The notes under the pieces: model-generated | The model's database searches: none | What the model was told of the DNA's origin: nothing | Seen by the model: the letters and a program-made list of their open reading frames with translations, nothing else | Translations under genes and position numbers: made by a program | Origin: an uncultured Spirochaetales bacterium | Lineage (GTDB): Bacteria; Spirochaetota; Spirochaetia; Sphaerochaetales; Sphaerochaetaceae | Reading direction: 5' to 3' | DNA: 64,000 bases | NCBI GenBank assembly: GCA_949293335.1 | Contig: CASFDA010000013.1 | Location: 186,001 to 250,000, forward strand | In this document: positions 61,975-64,000 of the stretch, one piece after another | Layout: the number at the start of each line of letters is the position of its first letter | Numbering within the stretch: position 1 is the stretch's first letter

Positions 61975-63255
61975 ATGTATATACAGTATGCAGAGTACGA
62001 TAAGAATCTCCTTATCCGGCCATGTGACAATAAGAGCGAAGTCAAAGTGGCTGTCGAGAAGATACTACAGAATGTTCGCGAAAAAGGAGATGAGGCGCTT
62101 TTCGAGTATGCCAGAGAGTTCGACAACTCTTTCCTGTCTTCCCTTTATGCAAGTGAAGAAGAGTTTGCTGAGGCTGAATGCAAGGTACCAGAGAACATCA
62201 AGAGAGCGATACTGAAAGCGAAAGAAAATATCGAGAAATTCCACAGAGCCCAGATTCATGAAGGTGAATCTCTTGAGATAAGTAGTGGAATCAGGTGCTG
62301 GAGGAAGATCGTACCGATCAATAAAGTCGGTCTCTATGTTCCGGGAGGAACAGCTCCTCTGTTTTCTACTGTACTGATGCTTGCCATTCCCGCAGTTATT
62401 GCAGGAGTGAAGGATATAATACTTGCAACACCATCAAAGGGCGGAAAAGTGAATCCGGAAGTCCTCTACAGCGCAAGAATTGCAGGAGTCGGGAAAGTTC
62501 TGAAAGTTGGAGGGGCACAGGCCATTGCCGCTTTTGGCTATGGAACCGAAAGCATCGAGAAGCGGGATAAGATCTTCGGACCGGGAAACAGCTATGTCAC
62601 TGAGGCGAAGAAACAGATTTCAATGTATACGCAAATTGATATGCCCGCAGGTCCTTCGGAAGTTATGGTCGTTGCAGATAAGACATCAAATCCGGCATTT
62701 GTTGCAAGTGACCTGTTGTCTCAGGCCGAACATGGAAAGGACAGTCAGGTTATGCTCCTCATCATTGCAGAAGATGAGAGAAAAGCAAGAGACATATATT
62801 TGAATGTTGAAAAGGAAATGGGGAAGGAGATTGCGGAAATCGGGCGTCATGAGTACATGCTTCCGTCTCTTTCCCACTCGTACGCATTTCATGTCAGAGG
62901 AAAGAGTGAAGCGATTGAAATCATAAATGAGTACGCACCTGAACATCTGATCATATCCACAGAAGATCCTGCTTCGATCCTTGAATATGTCGAGAATGCA
63001 GGATCAGTCTTCCTGGGAAGCTATTCTCCTGAATCAGCGGGCGATTATGCATCAGGTACAAACCACACCCTTCCTACATCAGGCTGGGCAAAATCATACT
63101 CCGGTGTTTCTGTTGATTCTTTTATCAAGAAGATCACAGTTCAGGAACTTACTAGGGACGGTCTTTTCTCGATAGCGGATGTAGTAGAAGCAATGGCAGA
63201 GAGAGAAGGCCTTATGGCGCATTCCTATGCGGTGAAGGTCAGGAGAAAAGTATGA
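61975..63255 (+). CDS. hisD: histidinol dehydrogenase
   Basis: Oxidises histidinol to histidine, Zn2+-dependent, 426 aa. GLYVPGGTAPLFSTVLM, GPGNSYVTEAKK, DMPAGPSEVMVVAD and the metal-site SQAEHGKDSQ (Gln and His) are conserved, as is NEYAPEHLII. ATG 61975 is 5 bases after GGAG; a GTG at 61969 is in frame. Its stop overlaps hisC by 4 bases. Confidence 0.96.
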   Translation: MYIQYAEYDKNLLIRPCDNKSEVKVAVEKILQNVREKGDEALFEYAREFDNSFLSSLYASEEEFAEAECKVPENIKRAILKAKENIEKFHRAQIHEGESLEISSGIRCWRKIVPINKVGLYVPGGTAPLFSTVLMLAIPAVIAGVKDIILATPSKGGKVNPEVLYSARIAGVGKVLKVGGAQAIAAFGYGTESIEKRDKIFGPGNSYVTEAKKQISMYTQIDMPAGPSEVMVVADKTSNPAFVASDLLSQAEHGKDSQVMLLIIAEDERKARDIYLNVEKEMGKEIAEIGRHEYMLPSLSHSYAFHVRGKSEAIEIINEYAPEHLIISTEDPASILEYVENAGSVFLGSYSPESAGDYASGTNHTLPTSGWAKSYSGVSVDSFIKKITVQELTRDGLFSIADVVEAMAEREGLMAHSYAVKVRRKV

Positions 63256-64000
63256 TAGAAAAGTTTCTCAATCCATGGATCAGGGAGCTAGTCCCATATA
63301 GTTCTGCGCGCAGTGAGTTTTCGGGCGTGGCTGATGTTTTTCTGGATGCGAATGAAAGCTGGGAGAGCTACAGGCCGAATCTGAACAGGTATCCCGATCC
63401 GAAGGCGCGGGCTCTTCGCCTTGAGATCGAAAAACGTCTTGGCTTCTCGTTTTCCATGACAGGAATCGGGAATGGTTCTGACGAGATAATAGATCTGCTG
63501 ATAAGGATGTTCGCATCTCCGCACGAGGATTCCATCATGATAGAACGTCCTACTTATGGTACATACTCGGTTTTTGCGCGGACACAGGATGTGGCTGTCA
63601 TCGATGTTCCTCTGACAAAGGATCTCGATCTTGATGTCATCAGCATGGAGAAGATAATTGAGGAAAAGGAACCGAAGCTGACTTTCATCTGCTCTCCGAA
63701 CAATCCCACAGGGCGAGTCTATTCAATTGAAAAGATCGAGCGTCTTGCAGCATTGGAAAAAGGTATTATCGTAGTTGATGAGGCATATGCTGATTTTTCG
63801 GAGAATTTCTGTTCTGCATACTCCCTGATCGGAAAGCATGAGAACATTGTTGTCCTCAGGACCCTTTCGAAAGCTTATGGTGCTGCAGGTGCCCGCATAG
63901 GCATGCTCATCGGATCGGAAGAAGTTATAAAAGTTTTTGAGAAAACAAAGCCACCATATAATGTATCTCTTCTTTCCGAAGAGGCTGGACTTGGGGCATT
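63252..64000 (+). CDS. hisC: histidinol-phosphate aminotransferase (partial)
   Basis: PLP aminotransferase of histidine synthesis, cut by the right edge after about 249 codons. FLDANESWESYRPNLNRYPD is the usual N terminus, GNGSDEIIDLLIR the cofactor loop, CSPNNPTGR and DEAYADF the PLP contacts, and TLSKAYGAAGARIG contains the Schiff-base lysine. Starts with ATGA overlapping the hisD stop. Confidence 0.95.
   Translation, partial: MIEKFLNPWIRELVPYSSARSEFSGVADVFLDANESWESYRPNLNRYPDPKARALRLEIEKRLGFSFSMTGIGNGSDEIIDLLIRMFASPHEDSIMIERPTYGTYSVFARTQDVAVIDVPLTKDLDLDVISMEKIIEEKEPKLTFICSPNNPTGRVYSIEKIERLAALEKGIIVVDEAYADFSENFCSAYSLIGKHENIVVLRTLSKAYGAAGARIGMLIGSEEVIKVFEKTKPPYNVSLLSEEAGLGA

Overview
This 64 kb window looks like a chromosomal segment of a host- or sediment-associated anaerobe, most likely a spirochaete near Sphaerochaeta. 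That placement rests on the long pyrophosphate-dependent phosphofructokinase, the YkoFEDC thiamine-precursor importer, the Feo iron system, TRAP transport, fermentative-type enzymes and the four-cysteine L28 protein. No rRNA is present, so the taxonomy is inference.

Layout. Positions 1-9000: dapBA (lysine/cell wall), an RNase Z-like hydrolase, tRNA-Pro(UGG), endonuclease III, rpmB, thrA-thrC and a MATE exporter. 9000-12400: feoA-feoA-feoB followed by three very small membrane/Cys-rich genes. 12600-23100: PPi-PFK, YaiI, an HTH regulator, asnS, a WalJ-type hydrolase, an acyl-CoA synthetase, DAHP synthase, a DJ-1 protein, mscL and asnA. 23400-25100: a scar in which a sugar-permease fragment, a C-terminally truncated TnpB and the tail of a LacI-type regulator are joined. 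25110-28720: a sugar kinase / DUF4867 / isomerase operon. 28865-32340: ykoFEDC behind a TPP riboswitch. 32784-34643: a nuclease-helicase (DUF2075). 35318-44058: a type I-E CRISPR-Cas locus (cas3-cas8e-cse2-cas6e-cas7-cas5-cas1-cas2) with 11 repeats. 44394-52603: a LacI regulator divergent from a split transketolase, TRAP transporter, CitE-like lyase and CoA-acylating aldehyde dehydrogenase. 52938-59604: a six-gene operon of mostly unrecognised proteins (SPFH-zinc ribbon, two membrane proteins, a paralogous pair, a bactofilin-like protein). 59744-64000: a methyltransferase, a small RHH-like protein and the start of the his operon (hisG-hisD-hisC), preceded by a His-rich leader peptide and attenuator.

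Main points for a second look: (1) cas1 has no ATG/GTG/TTG at the conserved N terminus. The expected start is ACG at 42232, where one T-to-C change is silent in the overlapping cas5e. (2) The split-transketolase/TRAP/CitE/acyl-ALDH cluster, with a perfect 18-bp LacI-type operator, is a coherent catabolic module of unknown substrate. (3) The 52938-59604 operon has no function I recognise. (4) A 12-residue leader peptide with three consecutive His codons sits in front of a three-hairpin attenuator. (5) The thrA aspartokinase half has lost its catalytic motifs. (6) The 23437-25097 scar is a three-way chimera that appears to have removed a transporter and a regulator.

Coordinates of starts were chosen from ribosome binding sites where possible. 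Functions are motif-based readings without database searches.
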